Source: an uncultured Candidatus Melainabacteria bacterium
Lineage (GTDB): Bacteria; Cyanobacteriota; Vampirovibrionia; Gastranaerophilales; Gastranaerophilaceae
Assembly: GCA_934757245.1 (NCBI GenBank)
Contig: CAKVLH010000017.1
Span: 1-30,971 of the forward strand
Direction of reading: 5' to 3'
DNA: 30,971 nt
The notes beneath the pieces are model-generated. The model ran no database searches. It was not told where the DNA came from and saw only the letters and a program-made list of their open reading frames with translations. The translations under genes were made by a program, and so were the position numbers. Below, in pieces: positions 23,055-30,800 of the stretch (positions are counted from its first letter, which is position 1; each line of letters begins with the position of its first letter).

Positions 23055-23996
23055 ATGACAAAATTAATTATTCAAATACCTTGTTTTAATGAAGAAGAAA
23101 CTCTTTTAACTACGCTTGAAGCTTTACCTAAAGCTGTTTGCGGAGTTGACGAAATTGAGGTTTTGGTAATTAATGATGGTTCAACCGATAAATCTGCCGA
23201 TATAGCAAAAAACTTTGGTGCGAGCGTTGTGGATATAAAGCCTAATAAGGGTTTAGCGAACGCATTTAGAGTCGGTTTGCAAGAAGCTCTAAATCGTGGT
23301 GCTGATATTATAGTAAATACAGATGCTGATAATCAATATTGTGCGGATGATATTGAAGGACTTATAACTCCTTTGTTGGAACATAAGGCAGATATTGTAG
23401 TCGGCGCAAGAGATATTTTGTCGATAAAAGAATTTTCTCCACTAAAAAAGATGTTTCAAAAATTCGGTTCTTTTGTATTAAGGCTTTTGTCTTCAACTCA
23501 GGTAGAAGATGCGCCGAGCGGGTTCAGAGCTTTTTCAAAAGAAGCCGCGATAAAACTTAATGTATTTGATAATTATACTTATACGATGGAAACTTTGCTA
23601 CAGGCAAACGCAAAGGGATTAAAAGTTGTATCTGTACCAATTCATGTTAATGAAAAACTGAGAGATTCGAAATTAGTCAAAAATATTTTTGATTATATTT
23701 TTAAATCTATGAAAACAACAATTCGGATGTTTATTGTGTATCGCCCGTTTAGATTTTTCATTACAATTGCCGGCATGCTTGGATTTTTTGGATTGATTTT
23801 AGTTGTGAGATTTTTATACTATTTTTACCAAGGATTCGGAAATGGTCATGTACAATCGCTTATTTTTGCCGCTGTATTTTTGATTTCAGCGGTTCAAGTT
23901 ACACTTATTGCAATCATTGGGGATTTGTTGTCTATTAACAGAAAAATAATGGAAGATGTACAAAATCGTTTAAAAAGAATTGAGTGCGAAAAGTAA
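23055..23996 (+). CDS. GT2 polyprenyl-phosphate glycosyltransferase
   Basis: A 313-residue protein with a family 2 GT-A domain followed by two membrane helices. IPCFNEEETL (8-17), VINDGSTDKS (38-47) and the metal-binding D90-A-D92 in NTDADNQY are visible. The family block EDAPSGFRAFSKEA lies near 158-171. The helices (about 233-255 and 268-292) are typical of DPM1/GtrB/ArnC-like enzymes that load a sugar onto undecaprenyl phosphate. I start at the ATG at 23055; the frame extends 12 codons upstream but overlaps a promoter. It is divergent from a GT-C enzyme that would use such a donor. The sugar is not predictable. It lies 209 bases before flagellin. Confidence 0.9.
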   Translation: MTKLIIQIPCFNEEETLLTTLEALPKAVCGVDEIEVLVINDGSTDKSADIAKNFGASVVDIKPNKGLANAFRVGLQEALNRGADIIVNTDADNQYCADDIEGLITPLLEHKADIVVGARDILSIKEFSPLKKMFQKFGSFVLRLLSSTQVEDAPSGFRAFSKEAAIKLNVFDNYTYTMETLLQANAKGLKVVSVPIHVNEKLRDSKLVKNIFDYIFKSMKTTIRMFIVYRPFRFFITIAGMLGFFGLILVVRFLYYFYQGFGNGHVQSLIFAAVFLISAVQVTLIAIIGDLLSINRKIMEDVQNRLKRIECEK

Positions 23997-24125
23997 ATCA
24001 AAGTAAGAAAAGCTCATAAATCCACCTTTAGTTATAGAAAGTTCAAACTATTTTAGAATTTAAAAATCAACTGACAATATTTATTATGATAGTGTGAAGG
24101 AAATAAAAAACTTCTCATAAAGGCT

Positions 24126-24168
24126 ATCACAAAGATTACGCTGTGGCTTTGGCGTTCATTTTTGTGAT
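24126..24168 (+). promoter_or_regulatory. Imperfect hairpin in the flagellin upstream region
   Basis: ATCACAAA (24126-24133) and TTTGTGAT (24161-24168) are perfect complements, and inside them ACGC (24138-24141) pairs with GCGT (24152-24155), with interior loops of four and five bases. It ends 37 bases before the flagellin ATG. It may be an operator or a leader structure that stabilises or regulates a highly expressed mRNA. No T run follows, so it is not a terminator. Confidence 0.45.
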
Positions 24169-24205
24169 GTTCAAGGAAGAAAATTTAAGAAAAGGAGATC
24201 GAGTT

Positions 24206-25300
24206 ATGGCTTCAATCACTATTAACACAAACTTAGCCTCATTAACGGCTCAAAAGAACTTGTCAAATGCTACTACAGGCATGAACAAGGCAATGGAAAG
24301 ATTATCAACAGGTTACAAAATTAACTCAGGTGCTGACGACGCAGCAGGATCTGCTGTATCAACTTTAATGGAAGCGCAAATTTCAGGTTATGATGTAGCT
24401 GAATCAAACGCAACAATGGGTTTATCATTATTGGACACGGCGGAAGGTGTTTTGGATATCGTTGGTGATTATTTACAACGTATCAGAGATTTGACCGAAC
24501 AAGCAGCCAACGGTACTTATGGTACTTCTTCTATGAATGCTATTAAAACAGAAGTTCAACAAAGAATGGAAGAAATTAATCGTCTATGCACAGTTATCGA
24601 CTTTAACGGTATTAAACTTTTAGACGGTACAAGTGTTGCTGCAACATCAGGAAACGGTGTAAACTTACAAGTAAGTAATAATTCTGGTAAAAATAATATT
24701 ATCAACTTAGATTCTTCAATTTTTGAATCAACAACCATTACTGCATTATTTATGAGTGGTAATCCTAATAACAAACATAAAGGGGCTACTGATGGCGGAC
24801 AAAAATGGTATGAAAGAAGTGATGGAACTGATACGACAGCTTTAAAAGCAAGAATTGAAGGTGATAAAGAATATACATCAGCGGATGGTAGAAAGTATGA
24901 TTACACCGATGCTAGTTATTCAAAAATTAAAACTACAAAATACGATTGGGAAGACAATAGAAAAGCAAGTGTAAATATGAGCTGCTTAACTGCGATTTGT
25001 GATGCTGTTTATACAGATGATGCAACTGCTCGTGAGTTCTTATCATTCGTTGATGATGCAATCGAAAATGTATCTGCAAGAACAGCTCTAATCGGTGCGT
25101 ACATGAACAGAGTTGAATCAGCTGTTGATGCGATAAGTGTACAGAAGGAGAATATTGTATCTGCTAACTCTTCAATCAAGGATGCAGACGTTGCAACGGA
25201 ATCTTCTAATTACATTAAGTATCAAATCTTGCAACAATCAACTGCGACATTACTTGCGACTGCTAACCAAACTCCAAGTATTGCATTAAATTTAATATAA
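24206..25300 (+). CDS. fliC: Flagellin
   Basis: Filament subunit exported through the flagellar type III apparatus. The start is the ATG at 24206 with AAGGAGAT; the frame runs 21 codons further upstream but that part is leader. The 364-residue protein has the standard N-terminal D0/D1 helix (MASITINTNLASLTAQ ... RLSTGYKINSGADDAAG) and the C-terminal D1/D0 (DADVATESSNYIKYQ ... NQTPSIALNLI). A variable, polar middle (about 175-275) is rich in Lys, Asp, Tyr and Gly. The TLR5-contact residues of D1 are kept (LQRIRDLTEQA and the Glu in RMEEINR). Three cysteines occur, in INRLC and MSCLTAIC, unusual for a flagellin. A strong terminator follows, so it is monocistronic. Confidence 0.97.
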   Translation: MASITINTNLASLTAQKNLSNATTGMNKAMERLSTGYKINSGADDAAGSAVSTLMEAQISGYDVAESNATMGLSLLDTAEGVLDIVGDYLQRIRDLTEQAANGTYGTSSMNAIKTEVQQRMEEINRLCTVIDFNGIKLLDGTSVAATSGNGVNLQVSNNSGKNNIINLDSSIFESTTITALFMSGNPNNKHKGATDGGQKWYERSDGTDTTALKARIEGDKEYTSADGRKYDYTDASYSKIKTTKYDWEDNRKASVNMSCLTAICDAVYTDDATAREFLSFVDDAIENVSARTALIGAYMNRVESAVDAISVQKENIVSANSSIKDADVATESSNYIKYQILQQSTATLLATANQTPSIALNLI

Positions 25301-25323
25301 GATTTTTTCTTAAATAGTGAATG

Positions 25324-25353
25324 AAGCCCCCTGCGTATGCAGGGGGCTTTTTT
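25324..25353 (+). terminator. Intrinsic terminator of flagellin
   Basis: AGCCCCCTGC, loop GTAT, GCAGGGGGCT, ten perfect pairs, followed by a T run through 25353. It begins 24 bases after the flagellin stop codon. Its GC content stands out from its surroundings. Confidence 0.92.
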
Positions 25354-25381
25354 AATACTTAATAATATTAAAAAGAAAAAT

Positions 25382-25861
25382 TTAAACAAGTTCTTCTTTT
25401 AAATCATCTTGTTTATAAGCTGTAACCGCTAATTCATCACAACGCTCATTGTATGCGTGTCCGGCATGACCTTTTACCCAGACAAAATCAATTTTGTGAG
25501 GTTTTAATGCAATAAGAAGTCTTTGCCACAATTCAACATTCTTAACAGGCTTTTTATCCGCAGTTTTCCAACCACGCTTTATCCAACCATCAATCCATTT
25601 TTTTTCAAATGCTTCTACAACATATTTGCTATCAGATGTTAAAATAATTTCGCAAGGCTTTTTCAATGCTTCAATAGCAACAATTACAGCCATTAATTCC
25701 ATTTGGTTATTTGTAACATGTTCATATCCGGCAGAAAATTCTTTTTCATGCTTTACACCATTTGCGTCGACATAAACAATTACAGCACCATAACCTCCCG
25801 GGCCAGGATTACCACTACAAGCTCCGTCTGTATATATACTTACTTTTGCTCTCTCTCCCAC
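25382..25861 (-). CDS. rnhA: Ribonuclease HI
   Basis: Degrades the RNA of RNA-DNA hybrids. The catalytic carboxylates are visible as D12 ([11 protein letters not shown]), E55 ([10 protein letters not shown]), D77 (TSDSKY) and D142 (ERCDELA). The conserved histidine H132 lies in KGHAGH. The basic handle region ([20 protein letters not shown]) that helps bind substrate is present. At 159 residues it is normal length. The start is a GTG with no clear ribosome site; GGGAGAGAG lies just inside the frame, but no better start codon follows it, so I keep the GTG. It lies 21 bases downstream of a small HEAT-like protein on the same strand, probably in the same message. Confidence 0.95.
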   Translation of the reverse strand: MGERAKVSIYTDGACSGNPGPGGYGAVIVYVDANGVKHEKEFSAGYEHVTNNQMELMAVIVAIEALKKPCEIILTSDSKYVVEAFEKKWIDGWIKRGWKTADKKPVKNVELWQRLLIALKPHKIDFVWVKGHAGHAYNERCDELAVTAYKQDDLKEELV

Positions 25862-25882
25862 GTCAAAAATCTCGGCTAAAAA

Positions 25883-26164
25883 TTATGCTGCAACGCCTTT
25901 GATTTCAGAAATAAGGTATTTTGCAACCCATTCAAAATCTTTGTTATCGTGAGCAGCTTTTCTAAGATATTCAACAGAAGCTTCACCAATTCTGATAAGA
26001 GTCATAGCAACAACGCCACGTTTAACACCTCTTACTACTTGTAATTGGTTAACAAGTTCCGGAACAACAGCTGTACCTTTGTCTACTAAAATGTTTTCGA
26101 TTTTATTCTTAGTTGTATTATCTGCTGTTTCTAACTTGCCTAACATTTCTTCTACTGATTGCAT
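25883..26164 (-). CDS. Small HEAT-repeat-like protein, function unknown
   Basis: A 93-residue, wholly helical protein. Residues 22-80 read like one or two HEAT or PBS-lyase-type repeats (VDKGTAVVPELVNQLQVVRGVKRGVVAMTLIRIGEASVEYLRKAA), where a Gly/Ala-rich turn separates paired helices. There is no signal peptide or catalytic motif. The start ATG has a strong AAGGAGA site and a TATAAT lies at 26205-26200 on the same strand. HEAT-like proteins of this size usually serve as binding surfaces. It precedes rnhA by 21 bases and diverges from metK. Confidence 0.75.
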   Translation of the reverse strand: MQSVEEMLGKLETADNTTKNKIENILVDKGTAVVPELVNQLQVVRGVKRGVVAMTLIRIGEASVEYLRKAAHDNKDFEWVAKYLISEIKGVAA

Positions 26165-26199
26165 ATCTTTCTCCTTCTGTTTTTCTCTTTTGCAATTTT

Positions 26200-26205
26200 A
26201 TTATA
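26200..26205 (-). promoter_or_regulatory. -10 element of the HEAT-like/rnhA operon
   Basis: A perfect TATAAT on the minus strand, 35 bases before the ATG at 26164. The -35 (TTAATT at 26227-26222, 16-base spacer) is poor. It overlaps one arm of the inverted repeat at 26223-26249. Confidence 0.5.
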
Positions 26206-26222
26206 GACTAAATTTTTACGAA

Positions 26223-26249
26223 ATTAAGATTTCCTTACATAATCTTAAT
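26223..26249. promoter_or_regulatory. Perfect inverted repeat, candidate operator
   Basis: ATTAAGATT (26223-26231) and AATCTTAAT (26241-26249) are perfect 9-base complements around a nine-base centre. It covers the expected -35 zone of the minus-strand HEAT-like/rnhA promoter and lies about 65 bases upstream of the metK -35. A dimeric regulator could bind here. It is AT-rich, so chance is not excluded. Confidence 0.4.
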
Positions 26250-26282
26250 ATCGATGTAAAGAATGTAAAAAAAATACCAAAC

Positions 26283-26356
26283 ATAGCTAATGTGTAGAAA
26301 TTTTAAGCATTTCTTGCTTTTTACACCTCTTCATACTAGAATATAGCTAATATGTA
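26283..26356 (+). repeat. 14-base direct repeat around the metK promoter
   Basis: ATAGCTAATGTGTA (26283-26296) and ATAGCTAATATGTA (26343-26356) differ at one base and start exactly 60 bases apart. The second overlaps the predicted transcription start, the first lies upstream of the -35. This is the arrangement expected of paired binding sites for a regulator of metK. Confidence 0.55.
26314..26342 (+). promoter_or_regulatory. metK promoter
   Basis: TTGCTT (26314-26319), a 17-base spacer, then TAGAAT (26337-26342, five of six matches). It predicts a leader of about 60 bases before the ATG at 26410. The leader contains two CCGG blocks that can pair weakly; I see no SAM riboswitch. Confidence 0.6.
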
Positions 26357-26409
26357 ACCGGGTCGGAATTAAAAACCTTACCGGAGTAATATAAATTAAG
26401 GAGAAAAAG

Positions 26410-27681
26410 ATGACATCAAAAAAATTTTTGTTCACTTCTGAATCAGTTACAGAAGGACACCCTGACAAAGTTTGCGACCAAATTTCAGACGCAATTTTAG
26501 ATGAATTTTTATCAAAAGATCCCCAATCAAGAGTAGCTGCCGAAACAACTGCTACAACAGGTATGGTTCTCGTATGTGGTGAAATTACATCTAATTGTTA
26601 TGTAGATATTCCGCAAGTAGTTAGAAATACCGTTAGAAATATCGGCTATGAAGGACAGGCCGGTGGCGGTTTTGATTGTGATACTTGTGCAGTTTTGACA
26701 AGTATTGACGAACAATCAGTAGATATCGCTGGTGGTGTAAACAAAGCATTAGAAAGCAGAAGCGAAAACGCTGACACTTCTAAATCAGAAACTGAAAACA
26801 TCGGTGCCGGCGACCAAGGTATTATGTTTGGTTATGCTTGTAACGAAACACCTGAACTTATGCCACTTCCTATCAGCTTGGCTCACAAATTGTCGTACAG
26901 ATTGGCTCAAGTTAGAAAAGAAGGTATTTTAAAATACTTAAGACCGGACGGTAAATCACAAGTTACTGTTGAATATGTTGACGGTAAGCCTTCAAGAATT
27001 CACACAGTATTGCTTTCTACTCAACACGCAGCAGAAATCAACGGAATTAGCGACAACTCAAAAGTTCAAGAAATTATAAGAAATGACTTGAAGAGATGTG
27101 TAATCGATTATGTATTTGAAACTGAATCAATTAAACTTGATAGCGACACAATTATTTTAATCAACCCATCAGGTAGATTTGTAGTTGGTGGTCCACAAGG
27201 CGATTCAGGTTTAACAGGTAGAAAAATTATCGTAGATACTTACGGTGGTTATTCTAGACATGGTGGCGGAGCTTTCTCAGGAAAAGATCCAACGAAGGTT
27301 GACAGATCAGCTGCTTATGCTGCAAGATATGTTGCGAAAAATATTGTTGCTGCCGGACTTGCTGAAAAATGTGAAATTGAATTAGCTTACGCTATCGGTG
27401 TAGCTGAACCTATTTCAATTTTTGTTGATACATTCGGTACAGGTAAAATTTCTGATGACGAAATTTCAGAATTGGTAAGAGCTAATTTTGATTTAAGACC
27501 TGCTGCAATTATTTCAAACTTTGATTTGAGAAACTTACCTGCTAAAAACGGCGGTAAATTCTACCAAAAATTAGCAGCATACGGACACTTAGGACGTACA
27601 GATTTAAATCTTCCTTGGGAACAATTAGACAAGGTTGATGCTTTAAAAAAGTCTTTGGATAGTTCTTGTGCACTTTGCTAA
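26410..27681 (+). CDS. metK: S-adenosylmethionine synthetase
   Basis: Makes S-adenosylmethionine from ATP and methionine. The three-domain fold is marked by [17 protein letters not shown] (8-24, ATP and metal site), the [12 protein letters not shown] loop near 127-138, and [19 protein letters not shown] near 284-302, which carries the triphosphate-binding lysine. At 423 residues it is longer than the E. coli enzyme (384) and near the size I recall for cyanobacterial MetK; extra residues are spread over surface loops and the C-terminus. The start has AAGGAGA. A strong terminator follows, so the gene is its own transcription unit. Confidence 0.97.
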   Translation: MTSKKFLFTSESVTEGHPDKVCDQISDAILDEFLSKDPQSRVAAETTATTGMVLVCGEITSNCYVDIPQVVRNTVRNIGYEGQAGGGFDCDTCAVLTSIDEQSVDIAGGVNKALESRSENADTSKSETENIGAGDQGIMFGYACNETPELMPLPISLAHKLSYRLAQVRKEGILKYLRPDGKSQVTVEYVDGKPSRIHTVLLSTQHAAEINGISDNSKVQEIIRNDLKRCVIDYVFETESIKLDSDTIILINPSGRFVVGGPQGDSGLTGRKIIVDTYGGYSRHGGGAFSGKDPTKVDRSAAYAARYVAKNIVAAGLAEKCEIELAYAIGVAEPISIFVDTFGTGKISDDEISELVRANFDLRPAAIISNFDLRNLPAKNGGKFYQKLAAYGHLGRTDLNLPWEQLDKVDALKKSLDSSCALC

Positions 27682-27703
27682 TTAATTTATAGACATATTA
27701 TTG

Positions 27704-27741
27704 AAGAGAAGGATGATTTGATTATCGTCCTTCTCTTTTTT
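27704..27741 (+). terminator. Intrinsic terminator of metK
   Basis: AGAGAAGGATGAT (27705-27717) pairs with ATCGTCCTTCTCT (27724-27736), 13 pairs including one G-U, with a six-base loop, followed by a T run to 27741. It begins 23 bases after the metK stop. Confidence 0.92.
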
Positions 27742-27753
27742 ATGTGTTAATTA

Positions 27754-27788
27754 TCCCCCCCCTACTTGCAAGGGGATACGCTAAAGAC
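27754..27788 (-). repeat. Diverged copy of the palindromic element near the window start
   Basis: On the minus strand this reads GTCTTTAGCG, then ATCCCCTTGCAAG, then a run of seven to eight G. The opening matches the end of the 21-base direct repeat at 425-445 and the base run after it (GCATACCCCTT). It sits in the 210-base gap between metK and the EF-hand gene, upstream of the sigma-28-type promoter. Confidence 0.5.
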
Positions 27789-27835
27789 AAGAGAAATATA
27801 AATGTAACAAATTGTTAAGTTATCCTCTAATTTTC

Positions 27836-27862
27836 TAAAGTTTTTTTCAAATGTGCCGTTAA
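27836..27862 (+). promoter_or_regulatory. Sigma-28 (FliA-type) flagellar promoter
   Basis: TAAAGTTT (27836-27843), exactly 11 bases, then GCCGTTAA (27855-27862). Against TAAAGTTT-N11-GCCGATAA it is mismatched at one base of sixteen with perfect spacing. It lies 29 bases before the ATG of the EF-hand giant gene, which also has a GGAAGGA ribosome site. Confidence 0.8.
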
Positions 27863-27891
27863 TATACATGTACGGAAGGAAATAAAGTAAG

Positions 27892-30800
27892 ATGGGCTTC
27901 GGCGATTACAATATACAACAAGGCAATGGACGCAAGGAAAAGCTTGGCGATATAAAGCAGGGTATTCGCCGAGAACAAATTGATGCAAAATTGCAGAATT
28001 TATTTGATACTTATGATGATAACAAGGATGGTTGTCTTGAAAAATCTGAACTTGATACCATCTTTCAACATTTAGCCGATTTTGCCGGAGAAGACAAAAC
28101 TCTTGATTCTGTTGAAAACGGACAAATCAATTCTCAATTTAAAGAAAAAATGAATATTGAGAATGCGGATTTTATGGGTTTTGTAAAATCTGTTTCAGAC
28201 GCATCAGCTGATATTATTGAAACTAAAGAGAAACAAACTCCTGATGGCGGGAAAGAAGTAACTACAACGTATAATGACGGAACAACCGAAACAATTGCAT
28301 TTTACAGCAATGGCGATTACAAATGGAAGAAAACAGAAAAAAGAACTTTAGAAACAAGTTTTGAATTAATCATTGACGGTAAAAAACACAAATTCAATGA
28401 TGAAGCTAAATTCAAAAAAGCGTTAGAAAAAGCAGAACAAAAAAATATATCTAATGCTATGCAAAATGCACAAAACAAACAAAAAGCCAGTCAATCAACA
28501 GATGGAATAAGCAAGTATATCCAATTGCCAGTTTCTAAAGTACATACAAACACTTATTCCAAAGAAAATATTGACAGAAAAGAATCATACTCCCCTCGTT
28601 TTATTGCGGAAACTCTTGGTGTAAATATAGCAACAGAAGACGGGAAAAAGGTTGTGGAAAGATTATCATACTTACCACAAGAGGCTTTGAAAAAACTTAA
28701 AGACGGCCAAGAACTTAAAGAACTTATTTCTTCACAAGAACTTGAACCGACTTTTGACAATATTTCTAACATTTTAGAAATCACAGAAGGTGTTACATTA
28801 AGAACTGAAGAAGAATACAAAGCAACTGAAGTTCAAAGACAAGAAATTTTGACACAAATAAAAGCTGCTAACTTTATGGCTAATGTGTATGAAACTCTTG
28901 CAAGCTATAACGACCAATACACTGATAGTGTAGGCTTGTTTGGTTTGGGTTCTGAAGGTATCGGATATGTTTTAAATAAACTCGGTTTAGACGGTGAAAA
29001 CCATTATCAATTTGCTGATTCTTGCAGAGAATGGGCAAAAAATGCAAGTGAATTAAAAGTTTTGAATCCTCAAAAATTCAAAGAAGGATTTAAAAAGATT
29101 TATGGCAAAACTGCTGATAAATATGGAATTGACTACAATTCTGATGCGTTTAAAAAATGTTTTGCTCTGGCTGAAAGCGGAAAAGCTTTTGACAAAGACA
29201 ATAAAATGACTGACGAATACAAAGAAGCAATTCTTAAAGCAATGAATATTGTCGCTGACGACCCGAATGACAGTACATTTAACCAAGTTATGAATAGTTT
29301 TGGCGAAGCCTTAATTATGATAGCAACATTGGGTTGGGGAGCTGAAACAAAAGCAGGAGCTACACTTGCAACTACAACAATGAGTACATTCTCTAAAGCA
29401 GGTGTTGCAATCGCATCAAAACAAGTAAACAACAAACTACTTCAAGGTGCTTTGAGATTTTCAGGTCAAGCCGTTAAACTCGTTGGTCCTGCATTAAATG
29501 AAGGTACCAAAATGTATCTTTATACTGCTGCAGAAGGAACTTTGACGAATGTATCAAACAGAGCAATTAAACAAGACGGATTCGACAAACTTCTTGATAC
29601 GCAAGCACAAGTAATGACAAATGCTAACGGCTCGTTTACTTTTGGTGCGTTTGCAGGTGTATTTGGTTCTACTGTTACTCAAAAAGTTATGCAACGAGCA
29701 TCTAAAGTCGCTTCTAAAGTAACAACTGCATTGAGTGAAAAATTCTCTCAAGGTGCAGTTAGTGCGAATGAAGTATTTACAACTATCTTAGAAAAATCTG
29801 CACCTACTAAGATTGCAGAAGTAGCAGCTTTCGCAACCGATGTTATTGGTTTTACAGCTTTTGAATCTGCTTTATCTATTGCAAATACTTTGCAAAGAGA
29901 AGGTTCTTTGACTCCTGAAAAACTTGTAAATACTTTGATGGAAGAATTCGGACATCAAGGTTACAGCTTAGGACAAATCAAAGTTATTTCACATTTAATC
30001 ATGATGTTGACAGGTTCAAGAAGTGCAAGAATGCAATCACAAAAATATTTGCAAGAAAACTTGCCACAACTCAAAGGAGCAACTCTAGATTGGGTAAATG
30101 GAGGCAAAGATGGTTTTAAAATCAACCTTCCTGACGGCAGAAGAATTGAATGCAAAAACGCATCAGAAATGATATCTTCACTTCAATTAATGGTACGTGA
30201 TGAAACTGCATTTAGTGGTAAGTTTGATAAATTAAATGCTGCAAAGGGTGAAGGTTCAAAAAATGATACTTCAACGAAAACAGAAGCTTCCCCAAAACCA
30301 ACCTCCCCTCAAGTTGCTCCACAAGATAAGGAAGTACAGGGGGTGAGAGCAGAAAAGTCTGGCAAAAAGGCATATGAAAAACCTGAAATAGCTGATATCG
30401 AGGATGTTTTACCAGCAGATATCGCACAATATCTAAAATCTGTTGCTAAAAATTCAATATTAAAGAAAGCTGGTATTACTTCGGATGTTGCAGATAAAAT
30501 GAGAATTGAAACGTTAGGTACTTATGGCTCATTATTACCAAGTACATTGAAAATGATTGAACATTTTGAAAACAAATTGGCAAAAGGTGAAAAAATCACA
30601 CCTGATGATATCTATAATGCTATTCAAAAATTTGATAGTTATTGGGCAGAAGGTGGTTATGGAGATAAATTTCAAAATTTACAACGTGATTTAATTTCTA
30701 AATACTGGAAAAATGCCGATAAAGATTTTGCAGATAAATTCAATATTGCTATGACAAGAACTCCTGAAATAATGGAATTCAGAACAGGTGTTGCACAAAA

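Noticed and set aside
24001..24120. Sigma-70 promoter at CTGACA / TATGAT before flagellin
   Set aside because: The boxes are too close together for a 16-18 base spacer, so I could not support a promoter call.
24121..24168. Sigma-54 promoter for flagellin in the TGTGGCTTTGGC stretch
   Set aside because: The GG and GC dinucleotides are only five bases apart, whereas the -24/-12 sites need ten between them.
24143..24205. N-terminal extension of flagellin
   Set aside because: The frame is open for 21 more codons, but the conserved flagellin N-terminus and a strong ribosome site place the start at 24206, and the extension overlaps the leader hairpin.
26343..26409. SAM riboswitch before metK
   Set aside because: The leader is about 60 bases with only weak CCGG pairing and none of the conserved SAM-I, SAM-II or SAM-III sequence blocks I would expect.
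29053..30427. Several minus-strand frames inside the EF-hand gene
   Set aside because: All lie antisense to one uninterrupted long frame that has a promoter and ribosome site; none resembles a protein family.
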